Positions 1-8,441 of a stretch of DNA of 64,000 nucleotides are shown here, one piece after another. The stretch comes from Aquimarina sp040786285 (GTDB lineage Bacteria; Bacteroidota; Bacteroidia; Flavobacteriales; Flavobacteriaceae). The stretch covers positions 310,001-374,000 of the forward strand of contig NZ_JBFMKQ010000002.1 of NCBI RefSeq assembly GCF_040786285.1, in the 5' to 3' direction. The notes beneath the pieces are model-generated. The model was not told where the DNA came from. It saw only the letters and a program-made list of their open reading frames with translations, and did not search any database. A program made the translations under genes and the position numbers. The number at the start of each line of letters is the position of its first letter. The stretch's first letter is position 1.

Positions 1-293
1 CCTTTTTTAGATAACTTATCTGCAAGATCTTGCCATGTATCCCATTCTAAGAGTACTCCAAAATGAGGGACAGGAACATTTTTACCATCGACCAGATTAC
101 TATGGGTTTTTTCAGCATCTGGGATTTCCTTGTAATGGATTACTAGTTGATGGCCGAAAAAATTAAAGTCCACCCAATGATCACTACTTCTGCCTTCTTC
201 TAATTCTAAAACTTCATTATAAAAATCTCTTGCTTTTTTTAGATCATCTACAGGGATGGCAAGGTGAAACGGAGATATTGTAGTCGTATTCAT
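1..293 (-). CDS. VOC (glyoxalase/bleomycin-resistance) family protein, 3' part cut by window edge
   Basis: The reading frame starts with ATG at 293 and stays open to the window's left edge, giving about 97 residues without a stop. The N-terminus (ISPFHLAIPVDDLKKARDFY) is the classic first beta-alpha unit of a vicinal oxygen chelate domain, with a metal-ligand-type His in FHLAIPV. A later H-F-G-V-L-L strand fits the second half of the module. VOC proteins include glyoxalases, dioxygenases and resistance proteins, and the substrate cannot be told here. It is followed 33 bp upstream by the 3' end of the next minus-strand gene. The C-terminus is missing. Confidence 0.85.
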   Translation of the reverse strand, partial: MNTTTISPFHLAIPVDDLKKARDFYNEVLELEEGRSSDHWVDFNFFGHQLVIHYKEIPDAEKTHSNLVDGKNVPVPHFGVLLEWDTWQDLADKLSKK

Positions 294-326
294 GATATAA
301 TGCTAATTAAAGTGTAGTATTAATAA

Positions 327-1283
327 TTAATCTTTTATTCTATTCCAAATGTCCAAATACATTTTCCACTGGCCGTCTATTTTTTTCCATACAACTACGT
401 ACTTGCCTTTGTAATTGATTATAGTCCCATCATCTTTTTTGTTTTTGCCTTTATATATTCCATAATCATGTGCAGTATCACCAAGTATTACAATTTCTTC
501 TGGGATGATTTCGTGTTCGATTGGGGTGAACCCAGAAGACCCAGACCATCTCTTTTTTATAGCCTGATACCCACTGATAATAGGCGTGTTATTGGGGAAT
601 ATTTTTGCATCGACTGTATAGGATTTTGCAATAGCTTCATAGTCTTGCTCGAGATATGAAGTAGAAAATGCTTTTGCGGCGGCTCTTATTTGCTTTTCAC
701 CAGAAAGTTTTTTTGTATTCTTTCGTTTAATACATGCTATTTCCCATGTTGGATACGAAAAAGATTCATCTGTATTCACCCATTCTCCTAACCATTTAAA
801 ACCATTTGCATTGATGTCGTAAAAATTGATTTTATAAAACCCATCCATTCCATTGGGGGCTTTTTGCTTTCGATATAAAATAATTTTATCATCTTTTTTA
901 TTTCCTTCCCAAGCAGAAAGAACAGATGTAGGAGTAGCCGAAGAGTAGTAATGTACATACCACCTGCTACTATCTGCAATAAATTGCCTGATACTACCTG
1001 CATGTTTACCATCTTCTTTAAGTGTTTGATCTTGTACACCCATGCCATTCATAATGTATTTAAACTCCCATGTCATTTTGTTTGGTTCTGCCCATGTTTT
1101 ATCCTTATTACGTCTTTTGGATATACAATCGCAAATACCTATTAAGGGTTCGAAATCAAGAATTTCTTTGGGTGCATTTGGGTTAGGTTGCCCAAAAGGA
1201 TAATCAACAGAAGGTTCATACGTGCCTTGCCCCCATGTAATGGTGTAAAATAATAAGAACAGTAAAAAAACTAATGGTTTCAT
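327..1283 (-). CDS. Secreted two-domain protein: DUF1579-like N-terminus plus SnoaL/DUF4440 (NTF2-like) C-terminus
   Basis: A 318-residue protein with a Sec signal peptide (hydrophobic LVFLLFLLFYTITWG, cleavage after about residue 19). Residues about 40-185 resemble a DUF1579-type lipocalin-like domain, with many Trp and Tyr and a WEF...NG...W strand pattern. Residues about 195-316 form an NTF2-like fold of the DUF4440/SnoaL type, recognisable from the pattern AAAKAFSTSYLEQDYEAIAKSYTVD and the final KIDGQWKMYLDIWN strand. Such domains often bind or isomerise small hydrophobic molecules. No catalytic assignment is possible, and the periplasmic location is inferred from the signal. Confidence 0.75.
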   Translation of the reverse strand: MKPLVFLLFLLFYTITWGQGTYEPSVDYPFGQPNPNAPKEILDFEPLIGICDCISKRRNKDKTWAEPNKMTWEFKYIMNGMGVQDQTLKEDGKHAGSIRQFIADSSRWYVHYYSSATPTSVLSAWEGNKKDDKIILYRKQKAPNGMDGFYKINFYDINANGFKWLGEWVNTDESFSYPTWEIACIKRKNTKKLSGEKQIRAAAKAFSTSYLEQDYEAIAKSYTVDAKIFPNNTPIISGYQAIKKRWSGSSGFTPIEHEIIPEEIVILGDTAHDYGIYKGKNKKDDGTIINYKGKYVVVWKKIDGQWKMYLDIWNRIKD

Positions 1284-1376
1284 CTATTGAAGAATTTATT
1301 GGTAAAGTAATTTACCTATTTTGGAAAAACAATAAATTCTTATAATGTAAAATTAGGATATAATTAACAGCACAAC

Positions 1377-2249
1377 TTAGCTTCTGCGATCTCTCCGTTT
1401 TCTTGTTGCAGATTTTGTAGCATCTTTTTTTATAGGATGGTTTCTTTTTCCTTTACTGATGTTCAAAGGCTTTGTAGTGGCCTGATGTTTTGGTTTAGAG
1501 TTTTCTATAATCGAGGCTTCCTCGGTTTTGCTAGAATCTCCTACATCGGTATTGATTACTTTTAATTCTTCCTCGGTTAGATATCGCCATTCACCAACGG
1601 GAACATCTAAAGAAACATTCATTATTCGTATTCTTTTTAAACGAATTACATCATATCCTAAATATTCGCACATTCTACGAATTTGGCGATTAAGACCCTG
1701 GGTAAGTACAATTCTAAAATCGTATTTGTTAATTTGTTCTACCTCGCATTTACGTGTTATAGTGTTAAGAATAGGGATGCCATTACTCATTCGTTTAATG
1801 AATTGAGGACTTATCAATTTATTTACGGTAACCAGATATTCCTTTTCATGGTTATTCCTGGCTCTAAGAATTTTGTTTACAATATCGCCATCGCTTGTTA
1901 AAAAGATGAGTCCTTCGCTCGGTTTATCTAAACGCCCTATTGGGAAAATACGTTTGGAGTAGTTGATAAAATCAATGATATTATCCTTTTCATTTTGTGC
2001 TGTAGTACAAACTATCCCAACAGGTTTATTAAAGGCGAGATACACATGTTTCTCCTTGGATTCGCTTATTAATTCACCGTCAACATGTACTATATCTCTT
2101 ATGGTGACCTTAGTACCCATTTCTGGCACTTTTCCATTGATGGTTACACGCCCTTGATCGATCAATTTATCGGCTTCACGACGAGAGCAATATCCTACTT
2201 CGCTAAGGTATTTATTAAGTCTGGTTTGTTTAGAATTTTCCACATGCAA
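1377..2249 (-). CDS. rluF: 23S rRNA pseudouridine synthase, RluF type
   Basis: A 290-residue protein, the same length as E. coli RluF. An S4 RNA-binding domain spans about residues 9-65 (RLNKYLSEVGYCSRREAD). It is followed by the RsuA/RluB/E/F catalytic domain with the signature GRLD at 105-108, where the Asp is the catalytic residue, and the conserved GLNRQIRRMCEYLGY segment. RluF makes pseudouridine near position 2604 of 23S rRNA. The last 50 or so residues form a basic tail rich in Lys and Arg, as is common in Bacteroidota homologues. The specific RluF rather than RluB/E assignment rests on the IRRMCEYLGYDVIRLKRIRI block. Confidence 0.9.
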   Translation of the reverse strand: MHVENSKQTRLNKYLSEVGYCSRREADKLIDQGRVTINGKVPEMGTKVTIRDIVHVDGELISESKEKHVYLAFNKPVGIVCTTAQNEKDNIIDFINYSKRIFPIGRLDKPSEGLIFLTSDGDIVNKILRARNNHEKEYLVTVNKLISPQFIKRMSNGIPILNTITRKCEVEQINKYDFRIVLTQGLNRQIRRMCEYLGYDVIRLKRIRIMNVSLDVPVGEWRYLTEEELKVINTDVGDSSKTEEASIIENSKPKHQATTKPLNISKGKRNHPIKKDATKSATRKRRDRRS

Positions 2250-2329
2250 AGGTGGTTATAAATTTTGTAGTTTCAAAGTATAGAATACCATCACGCACTC
2301 CGTAGAATCAGTCATAATTTTTTTGAGAT

Positions 2330-3169
2330 TTAAGCTTTTAAAAAATCTATAATCATAGTGTCTACTTCGTCAAAGAATAAGGAATGACCATAATCTTCGG
2401 TAGCTATAAAATGCACTCCATTCCAATTTTTTGAGATGGCTTCTGCTTCGGCATAGGGTGCAACATCATCATTTTTGTCATGAATCAATAAACCTTTATG
2501 AGTAAGGTTTTTTACAAATTGCGGTGCAGAGAACTCTTTAAAATAGAAACTATGTTTGTTTTTAAAATATTGATCAAGTGCTTTCATGAATTTAGGAGAG
2601 AGTTTTAATATTTCTTGATATCCTTTCATGATCCTGGCTAATTCTCCAGGAGGTGCTAATACAATTAACTTCTCTATTTCCGGGCTTGGGTAGGTATATT
2701 GATGAAATATGGTTGTCATTCCGCCTACCGAATGACCTAAAAGATGATTAGGGCGATATAACTCTACAATTTTTTGAAGGCATTTGGTATATAGAGGGAC
2801 ATTGAGAATCTTACCAGAAGAGTTTCCATGTGCCGGAGCATCAAATGCAATTACATTATACCCTTTTTTGTGTAGTTTTTGTATAAGTCTTTTCCAACGA
2901 TGGGCATTGCTTTCCCATCCATGGATCAATAAAATTGTTTCTCCTAAACTAGACCATCTATAGGTTTGGATTTCTAGATCTTCTACAAGGATAATTTCAT
3001 CTTCGGCATCTTCAAGAAAATCTTCTTGTTCGGGTAATATTTTGCCTTTTCTGGGGGTGCAAAACAAGATGTATGCCTTATTTAATGCTTTTTTTTGAGA
3101 AAAAAAGAATAAGAACTGGATGTATTTTCCAATTAAAGTAGGCAGATATTGTTTAAATTTTTCTCTCAT
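2330..3169 (-). CDS. Alpha/beta hydrolase
   Basis: A 279-residue alpha/beta-fold hydrolase. The oxyanion-hole motif LIHGWESNAHRW lies at about 81-92, the nucleophile elbow GHSVGG at 145-150 (Ser147), an acid candidate at Asp231 or Asp235 (IHDKNDDVAP) and the catalytic His in YGHSLFF at 262. The triad is therefore complete. The N-terminus has no signal peptide, although residues 14-24 are hydrophobic. Its start codon overlaps the stop of the upstream cupin gene by 4 bp (ATGA), so the two are very likely translated together. The substrate is unknown; small esters or lipids are typical for such proteins. Confidence 0.87.
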   Translation of the reverse strand: MREKFKQYLPTLIGKYIQFLFFFSQKKALNKAYILFCTPRKGKILPEQEDFLEDAEDEIILVEDLEIQTYRWSSLGETILLIHGWESNAHRWKRLIQKLHKKGYNVIAFDAPAHGNSSGKILNVPLYTKCLQKIVELYRPNHLLGHSVGGMTTIFHQYTYPSPEIEKLIVLAPPGELARIMKGYQEILKLSPKFMKALDQYFKNKHSFYFKEFSAPQFVKNLTHKGLLIHDKNDDVAPYAEAEAISKNWNGVHFIATEDYGHSLFFDEVDTMIIDFLKA

Positions 3170-3534
3170 TCATCTTCTCGGTGAACAGTTTCTGGTGTAA
3201 ATGCAGGAAGACAAATAGCAATATACTCACATTCTTGATCGAAAGGATTTGAATATTGAATTCTTGTATTTTTTTTAATTTTTATGGATTGGCCAGATTC
3301 TAATAGTAATTTCTCACCCTCTATTATAAATTGCTTTTTACCGCGAATAATATAGGTATATTCATCAAATTCGGGAGTTTGAAAAGGTTCACTCCAGCCA
3401 GGAGGGGCAATCATATGTGCAATACTAATTTCAGAATTACTATCTGTTGCATTGCCAAAATGCTCTTCTATCAATTTCCCATCTGTTGTAGGGACAATGA
3501 ACGGAGATTTTTGAATGATGTATTTTTTTGCCAT
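3166..3534 (-). CDS. Cupin-domain protein
   Basis: A small single-cupin protein of 122 residues if the ATG at 3534 is used; a TTG six bases upstream would add two residues. The jelly-roll pattern is visible: APPGWSEPFQTPEFDEYTYIIRGKKQFIIEGE, then a second motif around GQSIKIKKNTRIQYSN. The usual metal-binding His pair is replaced (W-S-E...E-F-D-E), so it may bind metal weakly or not at all. It overlaps the downstream alpha/beta hydrolase by 4 bp, suggesting the two act on the same small molecule. Confidence 0.8.
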   Translation of the reverse strand: MAKKYIIQKSPFIVPTTDGKLIEEHFGNATDSNSEISIAHMIAPPGWSEPFQTPEFDEYTYIIRGKKQFIIEGEKLLLESGQSIKIKKNTRIQYSNPFDQECEYIAICLPAFTPETVHREDE

Positions 3535-3645
3535 GTTCAAAAGTATGAGATTTATTTGGAATATACAGTTTAGGGTACCGTATTCAATAAAAAGTTGCTA
3601 TAAATAAATTCCTGTAAACCTTATTCTTATGACTTTACTTTTACC

Positions 3646-4212
3646 TTAATTGCTATCCCAATTGATCCAGAAATGTTTAATTTTTGCTGAATCCGGTATA
3701 TCAGAAGCCTTAATCTTGATATCTGTAGTATACTGAAATTCTCTTGGCAACTCTTTTTTATCTATGGTAAAATAAGCTTGAATACTATCTACAAAAATTA
3801 CAGCTGTACTTAGGGTGTTGTTTATTTTTGAGATTGCATAATGATCTTTAACTTCTTTAAAAATACTTTCTGATGACAAACCAGCCCGAGTTTTATACCT
3901 GGGATCTATTATTTGAATATTCTCTATTGTCGATGTTGGATCAGATTCGTTTTTTGCCTCGAGAACAAGAAGTTTGGCACCTCCTTTTTCGTAAATTTCA
4001 ATTTCATTAGAACCACTCAAGGAACTTTCTCCTAAAACAGTTTTGGCTATTGAGTCACTTGCGAAAATTGAATCTAATTGATTGATTTTAATTTCGTTAG
4101 TTAGTAAGCCTATTCTGTTATTTGATATCTCAAAAGGATCTTGTTTTTCCTCTTTTTGACAGCTAATAATAAGTATTGAAGTTAGAAGTACTAGAAAAAT
4201 TCTGGTTTTCAT
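3646..4212 (-). CDS. Lipoprotein of unknown function
   Basis: 188 residues with a clear lipoprotein signal (hydrophobic stretch then LIISC, Cys at 18). The mature part begins with charged residues QKEEKQD, lacks membrane segments and has a mixed alpha/beta look. A tract naming IDPRYKTRAGLSSESIF is the most distinctive portion. I do not recognise the family. It stands alone, separated from its neighbours by about 105 and 145 bp. Confidence 0.7.
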   Translation of the reverse strand: MKTRIFLVLLTSILIISCQKEEKQDPFEISNNRIGLLTNEIKINQLDSIFASDSIAKTVLGESSLSGSNEIEIYEKGGAKLLVLEAKNESDPTSTIENIQIIDPRYKTRAGLSSESIFKEVKDHYAISKINNTLSTAVIFVDSIQAYFTIDKKELPREFQYTTDIKIKASDIPDSAKIKHFWINWDSN

Positions 4213-4357
4213 GATATGTTGATTAAATAATGTGTCCTAATAGTAGTAACGCAAAATATTTCATCTGCATATAATTATGGTCATTCTATGGTAAGATTGA
4301 ATCCGAAAATATGAATCACTATATTAGGTTGGCTTTATTTTAGATTACTATTCAAAC

Positions 4358-5893
4358 TTATTTCAATAACTTATTGAGTACACCTAGGGCACCTCTAATA
4401 AAAGTAGCGCTGGTTAGAACTTTTATTACCGCTTTTTCTGTAGCACTTGTTCTTGTGCTTCTAGAGCGTGAGCCTGATGAACTTTTTTTAAGTTTTTCTC
4501 TTTCTTTTTTGGCAGCAGCTTTTGCCTCTTCAGCTTCAGCTTTTTCAATTTTCTCGCCTAATAATTCATAGGCACTTTCTCTATCAATTTCCTCATTGTA
4601 TTTAGAAATGAGTTTAGATTTTTTCAATAAGGCTTTTAATTCTGTATCTGTTAAAATATCCATTCTGCTCATAGGTGCTCTTAACATTGTTGCTGCAAGA
4701 GGAGTCGGGCGTCCTTTTTCATCTAAGGCAGATACTAAAGCTTCTCCAATCCCTAAAGAAGTTAATATTTCTTTAGTGTCATAGTATTCTGATTCCGGGT
4801 AATTTTCAGCGGTGAGTTTTATGGCTTTTCTGTCTTTGGCAGTAAAGGCTCTTAGTGCATGCTGGACTTTAAGACCAAGCTGGCCCAATACTCCGTCGGG
4901 TACATCGGTTGGATTTTGAGTAACAAAATACAAACCAACACCTTTTGATCGTATTAATTTTACTATACTCTCTATTTGATCCATTAATGCATTTGAAGCT
5001 TGTTTAAAAATTAAATGAGCTTCATCAAGAAATATTACTAATTCTGGCCTTCCGCTATCACCTTGTTCGGGGAAAGTTCCATATATTTCGGCAAGAAGAC
5101 TAAGCATAAATGTAGAAAATAGCTTTGGCCTGTCTTGTATATCGGTTAATCTGATAATATTGATCATCCCTCTTCCATTTTCATCTACTCGGCATAAATC
5201 ATCAACCTCGAAAGACTTCTCACCAAAGAAAAGATCTGCGCCTTGCTGTTCTAACTCAATAATTTTACGCAGTATAGATCCTGTTGAAGCCGTAGAGATA
5301 CGCCCATAATCCTTTTCTAATTCTTTTTTACCTTCTGCAGTAGAAAATTGCAGTACTTTTTTTAGGTCCTTCAGGTCTAAGAGGGGTAATTTATTGTCGT
5401 CGCAATACTTAAATATGATAGATATAATTCCCGCTTGTGTTTCGGTGACATCAAGGATTCTTGATAAGAGAACGGGGCCAAATTCGCTTACAGTCGCTCG
5501 AAGCTTTACCCCATTTTGCTCAGAAAGTGTAAGTATTTCTACGGGAAAATCTTTTGCTTCAAAAGGAATACCTATTTTTTCATGACGTTCATCTATTTTT
5601 GGGTGACCAGGACTTGCGGCAGCGATCCCACTAAGATCCCCTTTGATGTCCATAAGTAAAACGGGTATCCCTTTTTCGCTTAAGTTTTCTGCTATGACCT
5701 GTAGCGTTTTAGTTTTACCTGTACCTGTTGCCCCTGCGATCAATCCATGACGATTTAACGTCTTTAAGGGTACTTTAACATGAGCGTTAGTAATAGTTTC
5801 GCCTTCGTGCATCGCCGCACCCATGATAATGAAATCACCTTTGGTCGTATACCCTTCATTAATATGATCTAGAAATGCCTGATTGTCACTCAT
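4358..5893 (-). CDS. HerA-like P-loop ATPase, DUF853 (YjgR) family
   Basis: 511 residues with Walker A GATGTGKT at 54-61, a Walker B-like strand VIFLDEAHLIF near residue 290 and an arginine/Gln-rich sensor region VTQNPTDVPDGVLGQLG. This is the DUF853/YjgR branch of the HerA-FtsK superfamily. The motor is hexameric in better-studied relatives, but the role of DUF853 proteins is unsettled. The C-terminus (about 450-490) is a Lys/Ala/Glu coiled-coil-like stretch and a Ser/Arg-rich linker, followed by a hydrophobic helix. There is no NurA nuclease neighbour, so the HerA-NurA end-resection role is not supported. Confidence 0.88.
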   Translation of the reverse strand: MSDNQAFLDHINEGYTTKGDFIIMGAAMHEGETITNAHVKVPLKTLNRHGLIAGATGTGKTKTLQVIAENLSEKGIPVLLMDIKGDLSGIAAASPGHPKIDERHEKIGIPFEAKDFPVEILTLSEQNGVKLRATVSEFGPVLLSRILDVTETQAGIISIIFKYCDDNKLPLLDLKDLKKVLQFSTAEGKKELEKDYGRISTASTGSILRKIIELEQQGADLFFGEKSFEVDDLCRVDENGRGMINIIRLTDIQDRPKLFSTFMLSLLAEIYGTFPEQGDSGRPELVIFLDEAHLIFKQASNALMDQIESIVKLIRSKGVGLYFVTQNPTDVPDGVLGQLGLKVQHALRAFTAKDRKAIKLTAENYPESEYYDTKEILTSLGIGEALVSALDEKGRPTPLAATMLRAPMSRMDILTDTELKALLKKSKLISKYNEEIDRESAYELLGEKIEKAEAEEAKAAAKKEREKLKKSSSGSRSRSTRTSATEKAVIKVLTSATFIRGALGVLNKLLK

Positions 5894-6002
5894 AATGGAA
5901 TTAATTTTTGATAAAAATAGGAATCTTAACTTTGCTATCGAAATTATACGTTAATTTTAATGTTGCACAATCGATAAAGAACACTGTTTTAATTTTTTAA
6001 CT

Positions 6003-6449
6003 ATGAAGAACGCATTTTTATTTATATTCATCAGTACATTTTTGATGAGTTGTACTACAGAAACTTCAGGTATCATTTTTCATAAGAGTCATGAGCCAAA
6101 AAAATCTGAAGCTCCCTTTTCTGATGCGGTTCAGGTAGGGGATGTATATTTTTTGTCGGGTCAGATCGGGATGAATCAGACGACAAGAAAATTAGTAGGT
6201 GGAGGCATCAAAGCCGAAACGAAACAAACACTAGAAAATATTAAAGCGGTATTAGAGCACCATAATATGAACATGGATAATGTAGTAAAGTGTACTGTGA
6301 TTCTTGCTGATATTGAAGACTTTTCTGCCTTTAATGAAGTGTACAAAACATACTTCCCCTTGAAACCGGCACGTACTACTTTTGCTGCCAAAGGATTAGC
6401 TGTTGGAGCTAAAATTGAAATTGAATGTATTGCTGCAAAGTGTTGTTAG
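6003..6449 (+). CDS. RidA/YjgF/UK114 family protein with lipoprotein signal
   Basis: 148 residues. The C-terminal 115 form the RidA domain: DAVQVGDVYFLSGQIGM, KQTLENIKAVLEHHNMNMDNVVKCTVILADIEDFSAFNEVY and the final PARTTFAAKGLAVGAKIEIECIA. The Arg of PARTTF is the family's substrate-binding residue that stabilises enamine/imine intermediates. The odd part is the N-terminus, which is a lipoprotein signal (LFIFISTFLMSC). That would place the protein on a membrane, whereas RidA proteins are normally cytosolic deaminases. Its substrate may therefore be periplasmic. Confidence 0.87.
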   Translation: MKNAFLFIFISTFLMSCTTETSGIIFHKSHEPKKSEAPFSDAVQVGDVYFLSGQIGMNQTTRKLVGGGIKAETKQTLENIKAVLEHHNMNMDNVVKCTVILADIEDFSAFNEVYKTYFPLKPARTTFAAKGLAVGAKIEIECIAAKCC

Positions 6450-6664
6450 TCTATAGAAGTTAGTGGTTAGGTTTTGTTCCTGTATAGTGATGTTTATTTT
6501 ATTTCAAAATTATTAGATAGATTTCTTGAAATAAAGTGGATTTCTATATGTATATGATGAGAATTTCTCCCTTATTGCTTTTGTGAATAATTTAATCTGA
6601 TTTGTTTTTACTACACTTGCCCAAAATCGTAATTCATAATTCATAATTCGTAATTTATATTATT

Positions 6665-6672
6665 TACCTTTG
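6665..6672 (+). promoter_or_regulatory. TAnnTTTG -7 box close to the queE start
   Basis: TACCTTTG matches the Bacteroidota -7 consensus TAnnTTTG and ends only 7 bases before the queE ATG. With the usual start of transcription about seven bases downstream, the mRNA would be nearly leaderless. No TTG-type -33 box was seen at the expected spacing. Confidence 0.55.
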
Positions 6673-6679
6673 CAAACTT

Positions 6680-7309
6680 ATGCAAGAGAGTACACAAAAA
6701 TTAGTGAATGCAGGTAAAATGCTTCCATTGATGGAAGAGTTTTATACGATTCAGGGAGAAGGATATCATAAAGGAACAGCAGCGTATTTTGTTAGGATTG
6801 GTGGTTGTGATGTGGGTTGTCATTGGTGTGATGTTAAAGAAAGTTGGAATGCAGATTTACATCCCCCAACAGATACAGATGTAATTGTGGAAAATGCCTC
6901 AAAGTATAGCGATGTAGTCGTAGTTACCGGTGGAGAGCCGCTTACATGGGATATGACTCTATTAACAAAGGGGCTTAAGGATAAAGGTGCACAAACCCAT
7001 ATAGAAACTTCTGGAGCGTATTCACTAACAGGTAAATGGGATTGGATATGTCTTTCTCCTAAAAAAGTGAAATTACCAAAAGAAGAAATATATAGTGTAG
7101 CGAATGAGCTAAAATGCATTGTGTTTAACAAAAATGATTTTGCATTTGCCGAAGAACAAGCGGCTAAAGTTTCTGACAACTGTATATTATATCTTCAACC
7201 AGAATGGAGTGTACGTGAAAAAATGATCCCTTTGATTGTTGATTATGTCATGAAAAATCCAAAATGGAAAGTTTCTCTTCAAACACATAAATACTTGAAT
7301 ATTCCTTAG
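6680..7309 (+). CDS. queE: 7-carboxy-7-deazaguanine synthase QueE (radical SAM)
   Basis: 209 residues. The iron-sulfur cluster cysteines are in GGCDVGCHWCD (Cys43, Cys47, Cys50), preceded by the FYTIQGEG family motif at about 21-28. VVTGGEP at about 78-84 is the SAM-binding GGE-type motif. QueE converts 6-carboxy-tetrahydropterin to 7-carboxy-7-deazaguanine, the ring-contraction step of queuosine synthesis. The length matches the family. No other queuosine gene is adjacent. The start chosen is the ATG directly after a TACCTTTG promoter box. Confidence 0.93.
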   Translation: MQESTQKLVNAGKMLPLMEEFYTIQGEGYHKGTAAYFVRIGGCDVGCHWCDVKESWNADLHPPTDTDVIVENASKYSDVVVVTGGEPLTWDMTLLTKGLKDKGAQTHIETSGAYSLTGKWDWICLSPKKVKLPKEEIYSVANELKCIVFNKNDFAFAEEQAAKVSDNCILYLQPEWSVREKMIPLIVDYVMKNPKWKVSLQTHKYLNIP

Positions 7310-7582
7310 AGAGAATAGACGAATTTGTCGTTTTTACATGTTTTTGCTAAATCTGAAATTTTTTATTATGGTTTTTCCGTAGGAACCACATGGTATAATA
7401 CTTGAATATTCATAGTATTTGTAGTAAAAAACCTACGTAAAAAATAAGTTCATCAAGGGATGGTTGAGTTTTATCTATGAAAAGTTATGCAATGTCAAAT
7501 AAAAAGTAATTTTTTAACATTTATATTGATTGTTTCGCACTATCATGTTAATTTTGAAGTAATTAACTTTTAATTGAAACAT
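7310..7582. other. Intergenic stretch before the peptide array, with a nested inverted repeat
   Basis: About 270 bp without a convincing gene. It holds a nested inverted repeat at 7372-7443: outer arms TTTTTCCGTAGG and CCTACGTAAAAA pair at 11 of 12 positions, and inner arms AATACT/AGTATT pair around 7398-7420. It could be an RNA structure or an old repeat. A promoter for the first small peptide lies at 7526-7556. Confidence 0.4.
7526..7556 (+). promoter_or_regulatory. Promoter of small peptide gene 1
   Basis: TTG at 7526-7528 and TAATTTTG at 7549-7556, separated by 20 bases, match the Bacteroidota -33/-7 promoter pattern. The peptide start codon follows 27 bases downstream. Confidence 0.6.
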
Positions 7583-7681
7583 ATGAACTCAATTTTTACT
7601 TTTCAGGGGCTAAATTTTAATGCAGTAGTAAGATTTTTAAAGGATCTTCCAGGAGCATCGACTTACGCAATGCGGAAATAA
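7583..7681 (+). CDS. Small peptide 1 of a five-member, 32-residue family
   Basis: A 32-residue open frame with ATG start and TAA stop, first of four tandem copies. Its C-terminus FLKDLPGASTYAMRK matches the family core FL[KR]xLPxA[SC]xxA[IM] at identical positions. The N-terminal half is hydrophobic with aromatic residues. It is the most divergent copy (it begins MNSIF instead of MKxFY). It has its own promoter and is followed 49 bases later by a factor-independent terminator. There is no signal peptide of usual length, and the net charge is positive. Possible roles are a membrane-active peptide, a peptide signal or a small regulatory protein; none is proven. Reality of the gene rests on conservation among the five copies. 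Confidence 0.75.
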   Translation: MNSIFTFQGLNFNAVVRFLKDLPGASTYAMRK

Positions 7682-7730
7682 AGAAAAACAAGCCTAAGTT
7701 TAAAAACTATTTACTTATTTAATAAGACGA

Positions 7731-7757
7731 GACTGTATAGATGTACAGTCTTTTTTT
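7731..7757 (+). terminator. Terminator after peptide gene 1
   Basis: A 7-bp stem GACTGTA/TACAGTC with a six-base loop, followed by seven T residues. It ends the transcript of the first peptide gene and so separates it from copy 2. Confidence 0.8.
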
Positions 7758-7891
7758 ATGCAATGACCTCAAGAGGATTTTAAATACGGTGTAAAATTGA
7801 GATTGAGGAGTTAAGTAACAGCTAACTTACTTTAATTATGGCTAATCATCAAAGCTATTGGATCAAAAAATAAACTCTTCAGTAATAATAT

Positions 7892-7908
7892 AGGGGGAGA
7901 ATCCCCCT
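7892..7908 (+). other. G-run/C-run hairpin between peptide genes 1 and 2
   Basis: AGGGGG-agaat-CCCCCT is a 6-bp perfect stem. A similar G-run motif lies downstream of every peptide gene, so it may belong to the family's RNA architecture. It has no T tract and does not look like a terminator. Confidence 0.5.
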
Positions 7909-8052
7909 AAAAAGCCACTCCAAATTGTAGGATATTTCTTCAAAAATTAACATAAAAAAACGCTTTTTTACCTTATATCGCTACAAAAATATTTTATGTC
8001 TAAAATCTCTTATTCAGAGTGTTAATTTTTTTCTATGAAAAATGTTGTCATG

Positions 8053-8060
8053 TATCTTTG
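8053..8060 (+). promoter_or_regulatory. -7 box of small peptide gene 2
   Basis: TATCTTTG fits TAnnTTTG exactly and lies 26 bases before the ATG. No TTG is present at the normal -33 spacing, so this is a partial promoter match. Confidence 0.5.
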
Positions 8061-8086
8061 TATAACAAATTATAAATCAAATGATT

Positions 8087-8185
8087 ATGAAGTTTTTTTA
8101 CAATGTATTGTTTATTGATTTAAAGGTTTTGAAAACTTTCTTAAGAGAATTACCAGCAGCAAGTAGTAACGCAATTCATAGGTAG
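8087..8185 (+). CDS. Small peptide 2 of the 32-residue family
   Basis: 32 residues, ATG at 8087 and TAG stop. An in-frame ATG two codons upstream (8081) is possible, but the chosen start gives a gap-free alignment with all other copies. It begins MKFFYN and ends FLRELPAASSNAIHR. The Ser codons here are AGT, whereas copies 1 and 4 use TCG and TCA, which points to selection on the protein rather than on the DNA. Hydrophobic residues in the first half could form an amphipathic helix with Lys13 and Lys16. Function unknown. Confidence 0.8.
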   Translation: MKFFYNVLFIDLKVLKTFLRELPAASSNAIHR

Positions 8186-8248
8186 AGTTCTTCACTATTA
8201 AGTAGAGGACAATAATGAATGTGTTTTATAAAACTGATTTATTAAATT

Positions 8249-8264
8249 AGGGGAATTTACCCCT
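8249..8264 (+). other. G-run/C-run hairpin after peptide gene 2
   Basis: AGGGG-aattta-CCCCT forms a perfect 5-bp stem, 63 bases after the peptide stop. Copy 3 has the same GGGGAATTTA string at a similar distance but without the closing C-run, and copy 4 has AGGGGCATAAT. Confidence 0.5.
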
Positions 8265-8407
8265 GATATTAGTTGCTGTTTGTAAGTACATTCTTCAGTT
8301 TTTAACATTTAAATGTGTGATTATTACGGTATGTCTGGCTAAAAGAGTTTTATAACAACTTTTAGATTTTTTTCGCACTTTAATTTTATTTATATGCTAC
8401 TCTGTGT

Positions 8408-8415
8408 TATTTTTG
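8408..8415 (+). promoter_or_regulatory. -7 box of small peptide gene 3
   Basis: TATTTTTG matches TAnnTTTG, 26 bases before the ATG, the same distance as in copy 2. Further upstream TTTCGCACT occurs, also seen upstream of copy 1. No clear -33 TTG at the right spacing. Confidence 0.5.
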
Positions 8416-8441
8416 TGTAATGAATTATAAATGAATGAATT

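Noticed and set aside
6629..6657. AATTCATAATTCATAATTCG-type short tandem repeat
   Set aside because: Short AT-rich slippage repeats are common in this genome type; no function is indicated.
7477..7509. A ten-codon frame (MKSYAMSNKK) before the peptide array
   Set aside because: Too short, does not match the 32-residue family and lacks an own promoter.
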